A stretch of DNA of 64,000 bases from Kaistella sp. (lineage in GTDB: Bacteria > Bacteroidota > Bacteroidia > Flavobacteriales > Weeksellaceae), in contig JAIBEW010000010.1 in NCBI GenBank assembly GCA_019459085.1, forward strand, positions 47,739 through 111,738, given 5' to 3'. A program made the position numbers and the translations under genes. Position 1 is the first letter of the stretch; each line of letters begins with the position of its first letter. Under the pieces are notes generated by a model. It worked only from the letters and a program-made list of their open reading frames with translations. It ran no database searches and had not been told where the DNA came from. Below are positions 17,233-26,672 of the stretch, one piece after another.

Positions 17233-18066
17233 TTAACCGCCAACAAAATCGCCGCCATTCACATGAATAATCTCGCCCGTTATGAAACTTGAATCTTCAG
17301 AAGCGAGAAAAACGTAAGCAGGCGCGACTTCCGAAGGCTGTCCCGCTCTTTTGAGGGCGGTATCTTTGCCGAAAGTTTTTAAATCATCGAAAGTTTCCTT
17401 TACGAGCGGCGTCCAGATCGGACCTGGAGCAACTCCATTTACCAAAATCTTCCGCTCCGCCAAATTCACCGCTAAAGAACGGACGAAAGTGGTAATCGCA
17501 CCTTTCGTCGCAGAATAATCAATAAGATGATCGCTGCCGCGGTACGAGGTTACCGAAGTGGTACAGATAATCCTGCTGTCTTTTTGCATCAGTTCCAGAA
17601 GGTCGCGTGTAAAACTCAGCATAGAAATAATATTGGTGTCGAACGTTTTTTGGATCTGCTCGTCGGAAATTTTGGACAGACTGTCCTGCGGATACTGAAT
17701 CGCTGCGTTATTGACTAAAACATCCAGATTTTTCCACTCTTTTCTAATTTTAACAATGCATTTATCACGGAAAGCTTTTTTGGTGAGGTCACCTTTCAGC
17801 AGCAGACATTTCCGGCCTTCCTTTTCCACGAGTTTCTGTGTTTCTTTTGCATCGCTGTCACTTTCTAGATAAATAATTGCCACATCGGCGCCTTCACGTG
17901 CAAAATGAACGGCTACTGCCTGACCAATACCGCTGTCGCCGCCGGTTATCAAGGTTTTTTTATTGTTCAGTTTATCGCTTCCGGTATAATTTTCTCTGAT
18001 AATTTCCGGAAACAGACCTTCTTTGGGGACGGGAGATTTCGAGGAAGACTTATTTGCTGTTTTCAT
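17233..18066 (-). CDS. Short-chain dehydrogenase/reductase (YghA-like)
   Basis: A 277-residue SDR with an N-terminal extension of about 35 residues (PVPKEGLFPEIIRENYTGSDKL) typical of the YghA/glucose-dehydrogenase-like group. The cofactor motif is TGGDSGIG, NNAA follows, and the catalytic Ser-Tyr-Lys lie in TTSVTSYRGSDHLIDYSATK. The C-terminal GEIIHVNGGDFVGG is also typical. It is NAD(P)-dependent; the substrate is unknown, and relatives are linked to general stress. It starts nine bases before the next gene ends and is probably co-transcribed with the VOC gene. Confidence 0.9.
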   Translation of the reverse strand: MKTANKSSSKSPVPKEGLFPEIIRENYTGSDKLNNKKTLITGGDSGIGQAVAVHFAREGADVAIIYLESDSDAKETQKLVEKEGRKCLLLKGDLTKKAFRDKCIVKIRKEWKNLDVLVNNAAIQYPQDSLSKISDEQIQKTFDTNIISMLSFTRDLLELMQKDSRIICTTSVTSYRGSDHLIDYSATKGAITTFVRSLAVNLAERKILVNGVAPGPIWTPLVKETFDDLKTFGKDTALKRAGQPSEVAPAYVFLASEDSSFITGEIIHVNGGDFVGG

Positions 18067-18075
18067 GTATTTTTA

Positions 18076-18939
18076 TCAGGAATTATAGGCGTTTTCAAGA
18101 TCATCAATGATGATTTTCTGCATCGTCATCATCGCGCCCATCACTTTGCGGCTTTTTTCACTGTCGGAATCATTCATCAGTTCGATAAGTTTTTTCGGTA
18201 CTATCTGCCAGCTTAAACCGAATTTATCTTTTAACCATCCGCACATTGACGCTCTTCCACCATCTGCAGTCAAAGAATTCCAGAAATGATCTGTTTCTGC
18301 CTGATCATCGGTCATCACAACGATTGAAATCCCTTCATTAAAATCAAACTGATGATCGTAGGAATTGTCCATACAAAACAACGTAAAACCGTCGATTTCA
18401 AACTGGGCGTGCTGAACATTTTCCGGAATTTCATGGGTTTCGGTTCCAACGCCGTCGCCATATTTCAGTACATTTCCGATCTTCGAATTCGGGAAAATAC
18501 TGGTATAAAGTTCCATTGCTTCCTGCGCTTTTCCGTTGTTTCCGTGAATGAACATCAAGGTTGGAACAATTTTCTGATCGCCCTGATTTTCACCAAGATA
18601 AACCTGCCACGTAACGCCAAAGCGGTCGCGGACCCAGCCGTATTTTTTGCTCCACGGATATTCGCCCAAATCCATCAGAACAATCCCTCCTTCCGACAGC
18701 GGTTTCCAGTACTGCTCCACTTCTTCGGAGGTTTCGCAAAGCACCATAAAAGAAACGGAAGCATTTTTTTCAAACTGCGGACCGGCGTTCAGAATCATGA
18801 TTTTTTGGCCGAACAGTTCCAGATTTAGAACAACGGGCGTATCTGCAGTGATGCGACCTCCGAAAGTTTCAGTATAGAAACGGGCCGCTTCCTGACCGTT
18901 ACCGTCAAACCACAGACAGGGGAAAATATTGTTATTCAT
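18076..18939 (-). CDS. Tandem VOC-domain (PhnB-like) protein
   Basis: A 287-residue protein made of two PhnB-like VOC domains, at about 1-135 and 140-280. Each starts with a segment like NIFPCLWFDGNGQEAARFYTETFGG or VPTLMFIHGNNGKAQEAMELYTSIFP and ends with GWVRDRFGVTWQV or GWLKDKFGLSWQI. Such proteins are often annotated as 3-demethylubiquinone methyltransferase-like, but no methyltransferase motif is present. They are probably metal-dependent or ligand-binding enzymes. It lies in the same run as DUF1801 and the SDR. Confidence 0.88.
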   Translation of the reverse strand: MNNNIFPCLWFDGNGQEAARFYTETFGGRITADTPVVLNLELFGQKIMILNAGPQFEKNASVSFMVLCETSEEVEQYWKPLSEGGIVLMDLGEYPWSKKYGWVRDRFGVTWQVYLGENQGDQKIVPTLMFIHGNNGKAQEAMELYTSIFPNSKIGNVLKYGDGVGTETHEIPENVQHAQFEIDGFTLFCMDNSYDHQFDFNEGISIVVMTDDQAETDHFWNSLTADGGRASMCGWLKDKFGLSWQIVPKKLIELMNDSDSEKSRKVMGAMMTMQKIIIDDLENAYNS

Positions 18940-18951
18940 TTTTTACATCAA

Positions 18952-19296
18952 TTACTTATTCTTGATTGTGTCTTCACGGAATTTTACGATTTCTGCAATC
19001 AGTTTGTAGGGAATTTCATTATCCAACGGAAACTGGACTGAACCTTTTCCCTGTTTGTACACTGCGAGTTGCTTTTCAAACTTTTCGTGCCCGGTCGGAG
19101 TGGCATAAAAACCGATATGATTTTTATAGGCAGCAAAATAAACGAGCGGTTTTGCGTTCAGATAATAACCGGGCATTCCGTAGCTTATTTTTTCTTCAGC
19201 GTCGGGAACTTCCTTCAGGATCACTGTTCTTATTTCCGAAAGGATTTCCTGAACCTGCTCCGGAAACAGGGTAATATAGCGATCTACGTCATTCAT
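18952..19296 (-). CDS. DUF1801 (YdhG-like) domain protein
   Basis: A 114-residue single-domain protein with the family pattern LFPEQVQEILSEIRTVILKEVPDAEEKISYGMPGYY and a later GHEKFEKQLAVYKQGKGSVQFPLDNEIPYKLI. The fold resembles frataxin/YdhG. Function is not established for the family. It starts 12 bases upstream of the VOC gene's end. A second, more distant DUF1801 gene is at 63425. Confidence 0.85.
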   Translation of the reverse strand: MNDVDRYITLFPEQVQEILSEIRTVILKEVPDAEEKISYGMPGYYLNAKPLVYFAAYKNHIGFYATPTGHEKFEKQLAVYKQGKGSVQFPLDNEIPYKLIAEIVKFREDTIKNK

Positions 19297-19357
19297 TACT
19301 AAACTTGTTTTTAAAAAACATCCAAAATAACTTATTTAATAGGGTTCGCCAAATCCT

Positions 19358-19930
19358 TTAATCTGCATATTGCTGCAGAGAATTTTTAAAATGCAGATAT
19401 TCTTCTCTGTAATTCTTCAGATCTTCTTTATCAGTATATTTAATACCCACTATTTTACTGATATTTCCAGGAGTTTCTGAAGTGGATTCGTATGATCTGA
19501 AGTAACTGCCGTCTTTTGCCGCAATGGTCCAATTTTTTACTGTAAGTCCATTATTCACTGCCAAAGAGGAATCGGTTTGGATTTCCGATGACTTAAACGC
19601 AATATCTTTCGGTTCACCAGTCCACTGTGGCGAAAAAACGTAAAACCGTACTTTTTCGTCAGGTGAGGCAAATAACGCACTGTCAAAACCTTTAACATTT
19701 GTTGAAGATTTTAGCGAAGATTCTACGGTAAATGTATCCGGATATTCGATCTCGAACCAGGCACCGGTGTACTTCTTGTAACTTATTACCTTTTCAGAAA
19801 CATTGCCTTCCGTGACTGATTCTTTTTCAGGTTTTTGTTCCGCTATATGTGTCGTTTTCTCATTTTTAGAGCAACTCAAGAAAAACAAAAGCCCCAAAAC
19901 CAGAGCTAACGCTTTAATTGTTCTCAACAT
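19358..19930 (-). CDS. Lipoprotein of unknown function
   Basis: A 190-residue protein with a lipoprotein signal peptide (LGLLFFLSC, Cys about residue 20). A Lys/Glu-rich linker follows, then a beta-rich domain (about 55-185, YTGAWFEIEYPDTFTVESS). It looks like a single small periplasmic-facing domain anchored in a membrane. The start overlaps the end of the upstream SRPBCC gene by 17 bases in another frame, which suggests translational coupling. No family is recognised with confidence. Confidence 0.8.
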   Translation of the reverse strand: MLRTIKALALVLGLLFFLSCSKNEKTTHIAEQKPEKESVTEGNVSEKVISYKKYTGAWFEIEYPDTFTVESSLKSSTNVKGFDSALFASPDEKVRFYVFSPQWTGEPKDIAFKSSEIQTDSSLAVNNGLTVKNWTIAAKDGSYFRSYESTSETPGNISKIVGIKYTDKEDLKNYREEYLHFKNSLQQYAD

Positions 19931-20327
19931 ATTTATGGAAGTTATTCAGGATTGCATACCACCCTTCGCGCTGCATTTCCCGCAAATTCTGCTCTTCAGG
20001 ATCGAAAATTTCCACCACCTGTGTTGTAGATGCATCTATCTGATTAAAAATAATTTCGACCTTCCGGCCGTCATCTAAATGGTATTTTATCTTTTCCAAA
20101 GGAACGATCTCGTCATAAATTCCCACATAATCGAAGCCGAAACTGCCGTCTTTTGCTTCCATTCGGGTTTTCAAAATGCCACCGACTTTCAGGTCATTCT
20201 CTGCTTTCGTACAATGCCAGGTTTCCTCGGCAAAATTCCATTTTGTGATGTGTTTGGGGTCATTCATATAATCCCAGACTTTCTGAACGGGCTCCAGAAT
20301 GGTGATTTCAATTTTGATAGGTTCCAT
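19914..20327 (-). CDS. SRPBCC (AHSA1-like) domain protein
   Basis: A 137-residue protein that opens IKIEITILEPVQKVWDYMNDPKHITKWN, the AHSA1/SRPBCC signature, and ends with REGWYAILNNFHKYVENN, the terminal helix. Its stop overlaps the start of the downstream lipoprotein gene by 17 bases. It is a paralogue, not a copy, of the proteins at 16730 and 57681. Ligand unknown. Confidence 0.87.
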   Translation of the reverse strand: MEPIKIEITILEPVQKVWDYMNDPKHITKWNFAEETWHCTKAENDLKVGGILKTRMEAKDGSFGFDYVGIYDEIVPLEKIKYHLDDGRKVEIIFNQIDASTTQVVEIFDPEEQNLREMQREGWYAILNNFHKYVENN

Positions 20328-20388
20328 TTCTATTATTTTTTTAAATTTAATAAAAAAGAACGGATTTAACAGATCAATCTTCGAAAAA

Positions 20389-20820
20389 TCACTTCGTATA
20401 TTCTTCGTTATAGTTCACCATCCAGTGGATGCCGTATTTGTCCTGAAAACTCCCGAAATAGTCGCCCCAAAACTGGTCTTCCAAAGGCATTTCCAATTTT
20501 CCACCTTCAGAAAGACCGTTAAATATGCGTTCTGCATCTTCGCGGGAATCAGGGAAAACGGAAACATAATTGCTGTTTCCCAATGTTAAACTCTGTCCAA
20601 AAGCCGGAATAATATCCGAACCCATCAATAAATCGCTGCCAACAGGAAGCGCGACATGCATCACTCTGTTTTTCTCGTCATCCGACAGGTTTTCGGTTCC
20701 AGGTGCGCTGCCCATTCTGTGAATTTCTCCTGCGAATTCACCGCCGAAAACTGTTCTGTAAAAACGGAAGGCCTCTTCTGCGGTCCCGTCAAAATTGAGG
20801 TAGGAATTTAATTTCGCCAT
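20389..20820 (-). CDS. VOC-domain (PhnB-like) protein
   Basis: A 143-residue single VOC domain opening LNSYLNFDGTAEEAFRFYRTVFGGEF and ending WGDYFGSFQDKYGIHWMVNY, as in the PhnB/glyoxalase-like group. It lies four bases downstream of the SnoaL-like gene on the same strand. The neighbourhood of SRPBCC, VOC, SnoaL and DinB proteins suggests handling of small toxic molecules, but no substrate can be named. Confidence 0.88.
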   Translation of the reverse strand: MAKLNSYLNFDGTAEEAFRFYRTVFGGEFAGEIHRMGSAPGTENLSDDEKNRVMHVALPVGSDLLMGSDIIPAFGQSLTLGNSNYVSVFPDSREDAERIFNGLSEGGKLEMPLEDQFWGDYFGSFQDKYGIHWMVNYNEEYTK

Positions 20821-20824
20821 AATT

Positions 20825-21196
20825 TTAATTTTTTATTTCATTATTTGACTTATCGAAAACCATATAGCTGTTCAGGGAAACAATTTTGCCGTCCTTCACC
20901 TTATAAACATCTGCGAAATGCGAAGTTTCGCGCTTTCCTTCTCTTTCGGTAACGATGCTACCGTCGGCTATAACGGTGTCTCCTTCAGAAAGGATATTGT
21001 TTATTTTAAGATCCAGAACTTTTTCGGGTCCGCCTTCATCCAAAAACTTGCGTAAATTCTCTTTACCCACAATGTCATCCATGCCGAAACCCGGCCAGTT
21101 CACCACCACCTCTTCTGTAAGAACTTCGTAGGCTTTGTCGTTGTCTACAAAAAGATTCTCGAAAAACTGTTTTGCGATTTGTTTGTTGTCCATCAT
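20825..21196 (-). CDS. SnoaL-like / NTF2-fold protein
   Basis: A 123-residue protein with the pattern KQIAKQFFENLFVDNDKAYEVLTEEVVVNWPGF at the start and VYKVKDGKIVSLNSYMVFD at the end, the usual cone-shaped alpha+beta NTF2/SnoaL fold. Relatives include ketosteroid-isomerase-like and ligand-binding proteins; the substrate is not evident. There are two adjacent Met codons at the start, and either could be used. It lies 29 bases after the DinB-like gene and four bases before the VOC gene. Confidence 0.82.
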   Translation of the reverse strand: MMDNKQIAKQFFENLFVDNDKAYEVLTEEVVVNWPGFGMDDIVGKENLRKFLDEGGPEKVLDLKINNILSEGDTVIADGSIVTEREGKRETSHFADVYKVKDGKIVSLNSYMVFDKSNNEIKN

Positions 21197-21225
21197 ATCT
21201 GTTTTAAGTGTTAAAAATTCAGTAA

Positions 21226-21750
21226 TCAGTAGGTTAAACTTTCATCCAGATCGTAACTCATTGCCTTTAAACCCAGCAATTTCCGCATCAATCCAATCTG
21301 TCCGAAGAGGTAATCTTCGCGGCCAATACACATTCCCACCATATTCAGCACATTTTCCTGCACAAACGGGATATTCATGCCCATCGAAAACGGTTTTTCG
21401 AGGTCTTCATCGGTGGCCTCCAGAAGACTTTTGTACACTTTTGGTGAAATTTCGGCAAAGTTTTTCTTTAACTCTTCAAGACTTGGATAGTTCAAAGTCT
21501 CATCCAGTGCTTTTCCTTCGTTAAAAAATTCAGCGTTTGGATCTTTATCCTTAATTCCGAGTAGATCTGCGATCCAATAGCGGCAGTTTACAATGTTTCC
21601 TGCCATCCACAGGACGTGGTTGGTATTTCCGTCGATCCTTTTCAAGGCGTTTTCTTCAGAAATTCCGCTCAGCGCATTTTTGAAACTTTGGGAATGCATC
21701 CGGTAAGCCGGAATAATAATGTCGAGTTTGGGTGATTTGGGAGTGTCCAT
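21226..21750 (-). CDS. DinB-family protein
   Basis: A 174-residue four-helix protein of the DinB/YfiT type. The helical pattern includes DGNTNHVLWMAGNIVNCRYWIADLLG with the conserved His of the family, and a third helix with GREDYLFGQIGLMRKLLG. The second metal-binding His of the classical triad is not obvious, so metal binding is uncertain. Relatives act as thiol-dependent transferases or stress proteins. A good -7 promoter element (TAACTTTG, 21774-21781 minus) lies 23 bases before the start, so this gene could lead the unit running down to 16730. Confidence 0.78.
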   Translation of the reverse strand: MDTPKSPKLDIIIPAYRMHSQSFKNALSGISEENALKRIDGNTNHVLWMAGNIVNCRYWIADLLGIKDKDPNAEFFNEGKALDETLNYPSLEELKKNFAEISPKVYKSLLEATDEDLEKPFSMGMNIPFVQENVLNMVGMCIGREDYLFGQIGLMRKLLGLKAMSYDLDESLTY

Positions 21751-21822
21751 GTTGCGATGTCTAAAGTTTCAACCAAAGTTAAACTCAAAACACAAAACGC
21801 GGCTTGTCATAAGACAAGAAAA

Positions 21823-22398
21823 TTATTTATCCAGAATTTCCTTTCGGATCCGGCTTAAAGAAGTATCGGTGATGCCGAGATATGAAGCGATATATTTCAA
21901 TGGCGCCTGTTGGATGATCTGCGGTTTTTCTTTCAGCAGTTTTAAATACCTTTCAGAAGCAGATTGGGTAATCATTTCAATCGAGCGCTGTTTTACGAAA
22001 AACAGCTGATACGAAAACCAAAGCCTTCCCCACTCCGGAAAACCTTCAAATTTGTAAAAAAGTTCCTGAAAAATGTCAAAATCAATTTTCCAGAGCACGG
22101 CATCGTTAACCGACTGGATGTTTTCCTGGGAAGCGGTCCGCTGAAAAAGTGAGGCCGGCTGAATCACAATATCATTCACGGTGAAAAACTCCGTGGTAAT
22201 TTCGTTGCCGTTATAATCGTTTACAAAAGCGCGCACCAATCCACTTTCGAGGACGAAATATTCGTTTGCTGTTTTCCCCTCTTCCAGCAGAAAATGTCCT
22301 TTGCAGACCTCAATTCTCTCATGGGCAGCCATGATTTCGCTGACGTGTTCTTCGGTCAAAAGAAAATGGGCGTAGATATGTTTTAATGATTCCGACAT
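21823..22398 (-). CDS. Crp/Fnr-family transcriptional regulator
   Basis: A 191-residue protein with an N-terminal cyclic-nucleotide-binding-like beta roll (about 10-120, including CKGHFLLEEGKTANEYFVLESGLVRAF) and a C-terminal helix-turn-helix (about 150-188, LKYIASYLGITDTSLSRIRKEI). It is of the short Bacteroidota subgroup and has no Fe-S cysteines of the FNR type. It sits nine bases after the DUF763 gene and upstream of DinB, so it may regulate the small-protein run downstream. Confidence 0.9.
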   Translation of the reverse strand: MSESLKHIYAHFLLTEEHVSEIMAAHERIEVCKGHFLLEEGKTANEYFVLESGLVRAFVNDYNGNEITTEFFTVNDIVIQPASLFQRTASQENIQSVNDAVLWKIDFDIFQELFYKFEGFPEWGRLWFSYQLFFVKQRSIEMITQSASERYLKLLKEKPQIIQQAPLKYIASYLGITDTSLSRIRKEILDK

Positions 22399-22407
22399 CG
22401 CATCAGT

Positions 22408-23619
22408 TTAGAAAAGGGAAAGCTGGATTCCGTTGTGGTTTTTCGGTTTTACGGCATCGCCGAACACCGTTTTTCCGCTGTAACGCCAGGAATTGCGGCG
22501 CTCCTCTTCCATTACCTCATCAATACTAAAGTCGGGAGTAAAATTCTCTTCGGCTTTGGCGATGACGGCATGAAGTTTTTCGACAGATTTTAATTTATCA
22601 GAATTTCCCAGTTTTGATTTTTCGATTCCTTTCTGAAGAATTCCGATCGTTTCATCGTAAATCCTGAGCGGAACCGGGAATGGATGCCCGTCTTTTCCGC
22701 CATGTGCAAAGGAAAACCGTGCAGGATCCTGGAATCTTGACGGGGCGCCGTGTATCACTTCGCTTACCAGTGCGAGACTTTGTAAAGTTCTGGGTCCGAC
22801 TCCTTTTAGAAGAAGCAGTTCCTCAAAATTTTCCGGCGGCACTTCTCTTGTCATATGCAGCAGTGTTCCGAGCCGTTTCAAATCAACGTCCGAAGCCTGT
22901 ACATCATGATGCGACGGCAAAATAAGACGGGCAAAATCCTGGAGGATTTTTTCGGAGTTCGTGTGGGAAATTTCCAGAATACCGCTTCGGTTTTCTTCAG
23001 CCAAACGGGAAGTAAGGTTTAAGATTTTTCCCTGATTCACTCCGGAAATTCCGCTGTGCGGTTCTTCAACAAAAGATTTCAGGTTTTCGGAATGCCAGTG
23101 ATAACGCCGAGCTGTTTTGTCTTTCACATTCATTCCCTGCTGAATCACGGCCCATTTTCCTTCGTTGCTGAGGATAAAATTGTGTGTGTACAGCTGGTAA
23201 CCGTCCTGAACTGCAGTATTGTCCACTTTCGCCGAAAGTTTGCTTGCTCTCACGAGTTCATGACCGTTCAGTCCGGTATTTTCGCAGATTTTCAGAAGTT
23301 CGACGGGCGTTTCGCGTGAGAATTTTCCTTTTCCGCCGGCGATGTAAATTCCCAATGATTTTGCATTCGGGTTCACCACCTTTTTCAAAGCACCTAAAAC
23401 GGAGGTTGTGATGCCTGAAGAATGCCAATCCATTCCCATTACCGCGCCGAAACACTGAAACCAGAACGGATCACTCATTCGGCGGATGACCTCATCTTTT
23501 CTGTAATCACTCAGCAGCACTTCAAAAACGGCAAGCCCAAGTTTGGACATGCGTTCGTACAGCCAGGGCGGAACATGACCGTAATGAAGGGGCAAATCTG
23601 CCGAGCCGGATCGTTTCAT
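22408..23619 (-). CDS. DUF763 protein with helix-hairpin-helix motif and C-terminal clamp-binding motif
   Basis: A 403-residue protein of the DUF763 family, recognisable from the N-terminal MKRSGSADLPLHYGHVPPWL and the block MGMDWHSSGITTSVLGALKK (61-80). A helix-hairpin-helix-like motif lies at about 267-280 (ELLLLKGVGPRTLQ), typical of non-specific DNA binding. The last five residues are QLSLF (399-403), which fits the QL[SD]LF peptide that binds the bacterial beta sliding clamp. Conserved polar blocks such as AGGKGKFSRETP (94-105) and DGYQLYTHNF (139-148) look like an active site. Taken together it may act on DNA during replication or repair; no function is established. The crp-like gene starts nine bases downstream. 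Confidence 0.88.
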   Translation of the reverse strand: MKRSGSADLPLHYGHVPPWLYERMSKLGLAVFEVLLSDYRKDEVIRRMSDPFWFQCFGAVMGMDWHSSGITTSVLGALKKVVNPNAKSLGIYIAGGKGKFSRETPVELLKICENTGLNGHELVRASKLSAKVDNTAVQDGYQLYTHNFILSNEGKWAVIQQGMNVKDKTARRYHWHSENLKSFVEEPHSGISGVNQGKILNLTSRLAEENRSGILEISHTNSEKILQDFARLILPSHHDVQASDVDLKRLGTLLHMTREVPPENFEELLLLKGVGPRTLQSLALVSEVIHGAPSRFQDPARFSFAHGGKDGHPFPVPLRIYDETIGILQKGIEKSKLGNSDKLKSVEKLHAVIAKAEENFTPDFSIDEVMEEERRNSWRYSGKTVFGDAVKPKNHNGIQLSLF

Positions 23620-23638
23620 TTAAATTGATCTTACAAAA

Positions 23639-23660
23639 AAACGCAAATTGCTTTGCGTTT
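23639..23660 (-). terminator. Terminator downstream of tpx
   Basis: A nine-base stem (AAACGCAAA with its complement), a four-base loop and a run of seven T on the minus strand, just after the tpx stop. Confidence 0.85.
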
Positions 23661-23681
23661 CATTTTCCTGGAATCAAAAAT

Positions 23682-24179
23682 TTATTTTAAAGCATTCAAA
23701 GCTTTTTCGTAGTCGGGTTCCTGAACAATTTCGGGAATCTGTTCCGTGTAAATTACTTTTCCGTTTTCATCGGCAACGATGACCGCACGGCTCAAAAGCC
23801 CTTTCATTGGTGAATCTGTTAAAGTCACGCCGTAATCGTCTCCAAAAGATCCGCGGAAATCCGATAAAGATTCCACATGATCCAAACCTTCAGCAGCGCA
23901 GAATCTTCCCAGTGCAAACGGAAGGTCCTTTGACACATTAATTACAACAGCGTTGTCCAAATTTCCTGCTTCTTCATTGAATTTTCTTGCAGAAGCCGCG
24001 CAAATTCCGGTATCAATACTCGGGAAGATGTTGAAAATCTTTCTTTTTCCGCTGTAATCGGAAAGCTGTTTGGTTTCCAGTTTATCGTTAACAAGAGTGA
24101 AATCCTTAATATTGGAACCCACTTCAGGCAGGGAACCCACCGAATGAATTGCGTTTCCCTTTAATGTAATATCTGCCAT
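23682..24179 (-). CDS. tpx: Thiol peroxidase (2-Cys peroxiredoxin)
   Basis: A 165-residue protein with the Tpx pattern FPSIDTGICAASARKFNEEA. Cys60 is the peroxidatic residue and Cys94 (GRFCAAEGL) the resolving one, the spacing typical of Tpx. It reduces hydroperoxides in the cytoplasm with electrons from thioredoxin. The opening GNAIHSVGSLPEVGSNIKDFTLV is also typical. It is transcribed alone, with a -7 element 20 bases before the start and a terminator after the stop. Confidence 0.96.
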   Translation of the reverse strand: MADITLKGNAIHSVGSLPEVGSNIKDFTLVNDKLETKQLSDYSGKRKIFNIFPSIDTGICAASARKFNEEAGNLDNAVVINVSKDLPFALGRFCAAEGLDHVESLSDFRGSFGDDYGVTLTDSPMKGLLSRAVIVADENGKVIYTEQIPEIVQEPDYEKALNALK

Positions 24180-24199
24180 AATTTTATTTTTTAGTTGAT

Positions 24200-24207
24200 C
24201 AAAAATA
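24200..24207 (-). promoter_or_regulatory. -7 promoter element of tpx
   Basis: TATTTTTG on the minus strand (exact TANNTTTG), 20 bases before the tpx ATG. The nearest TTTG upstream is only 15 bases away, short of the usual spacing. Confidence 0.45.
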
Positions 24208-24273
24208 GGAAATTTCTGCCTGCAAAACGGGCAATCAAAGGTTAAATTAATCTTAAAGTTGGAGCGCGCTCTA

Positions 24274-26555
<2,282 letters not shown>

Positions 26556-26557
26556 AT

Positions 26558-26608
26558 TCGGCTAAAGCCGATTTCACTGCAAAATAAATAAACGGACTAA
26601 AGCCCGTT
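26558..26608. repeat. Two copies of a small GGCTAAAGCC hairpin repeat
   Basis: TCGGCTAAAGCCGA (26558-26571) and AACGGACTAAAGCCCGTT (26591-26608) lie 19 bases apart and are each followed by a similar TTTCA-CTG stretch. The same core appears at 15532 and 49024. Confidence 0.6.
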
Positions 26609-26615
26609 TCAACTG

Positions 26616-26648
26616 AAAAACTTCCCGTGCTGACGGGAAGTTTTTTTT
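26616..26648 (+). terminator. Strong intrinsic terminator downstream of icd
   Basis: AAAACTTCCCGT, loop GCTG, exact complement, then eight T. A classic rho-independent terminator. Confidence 0.92.
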
Positions 26649-26672
26649 AATATATTTACCCAAAAATCTGTC

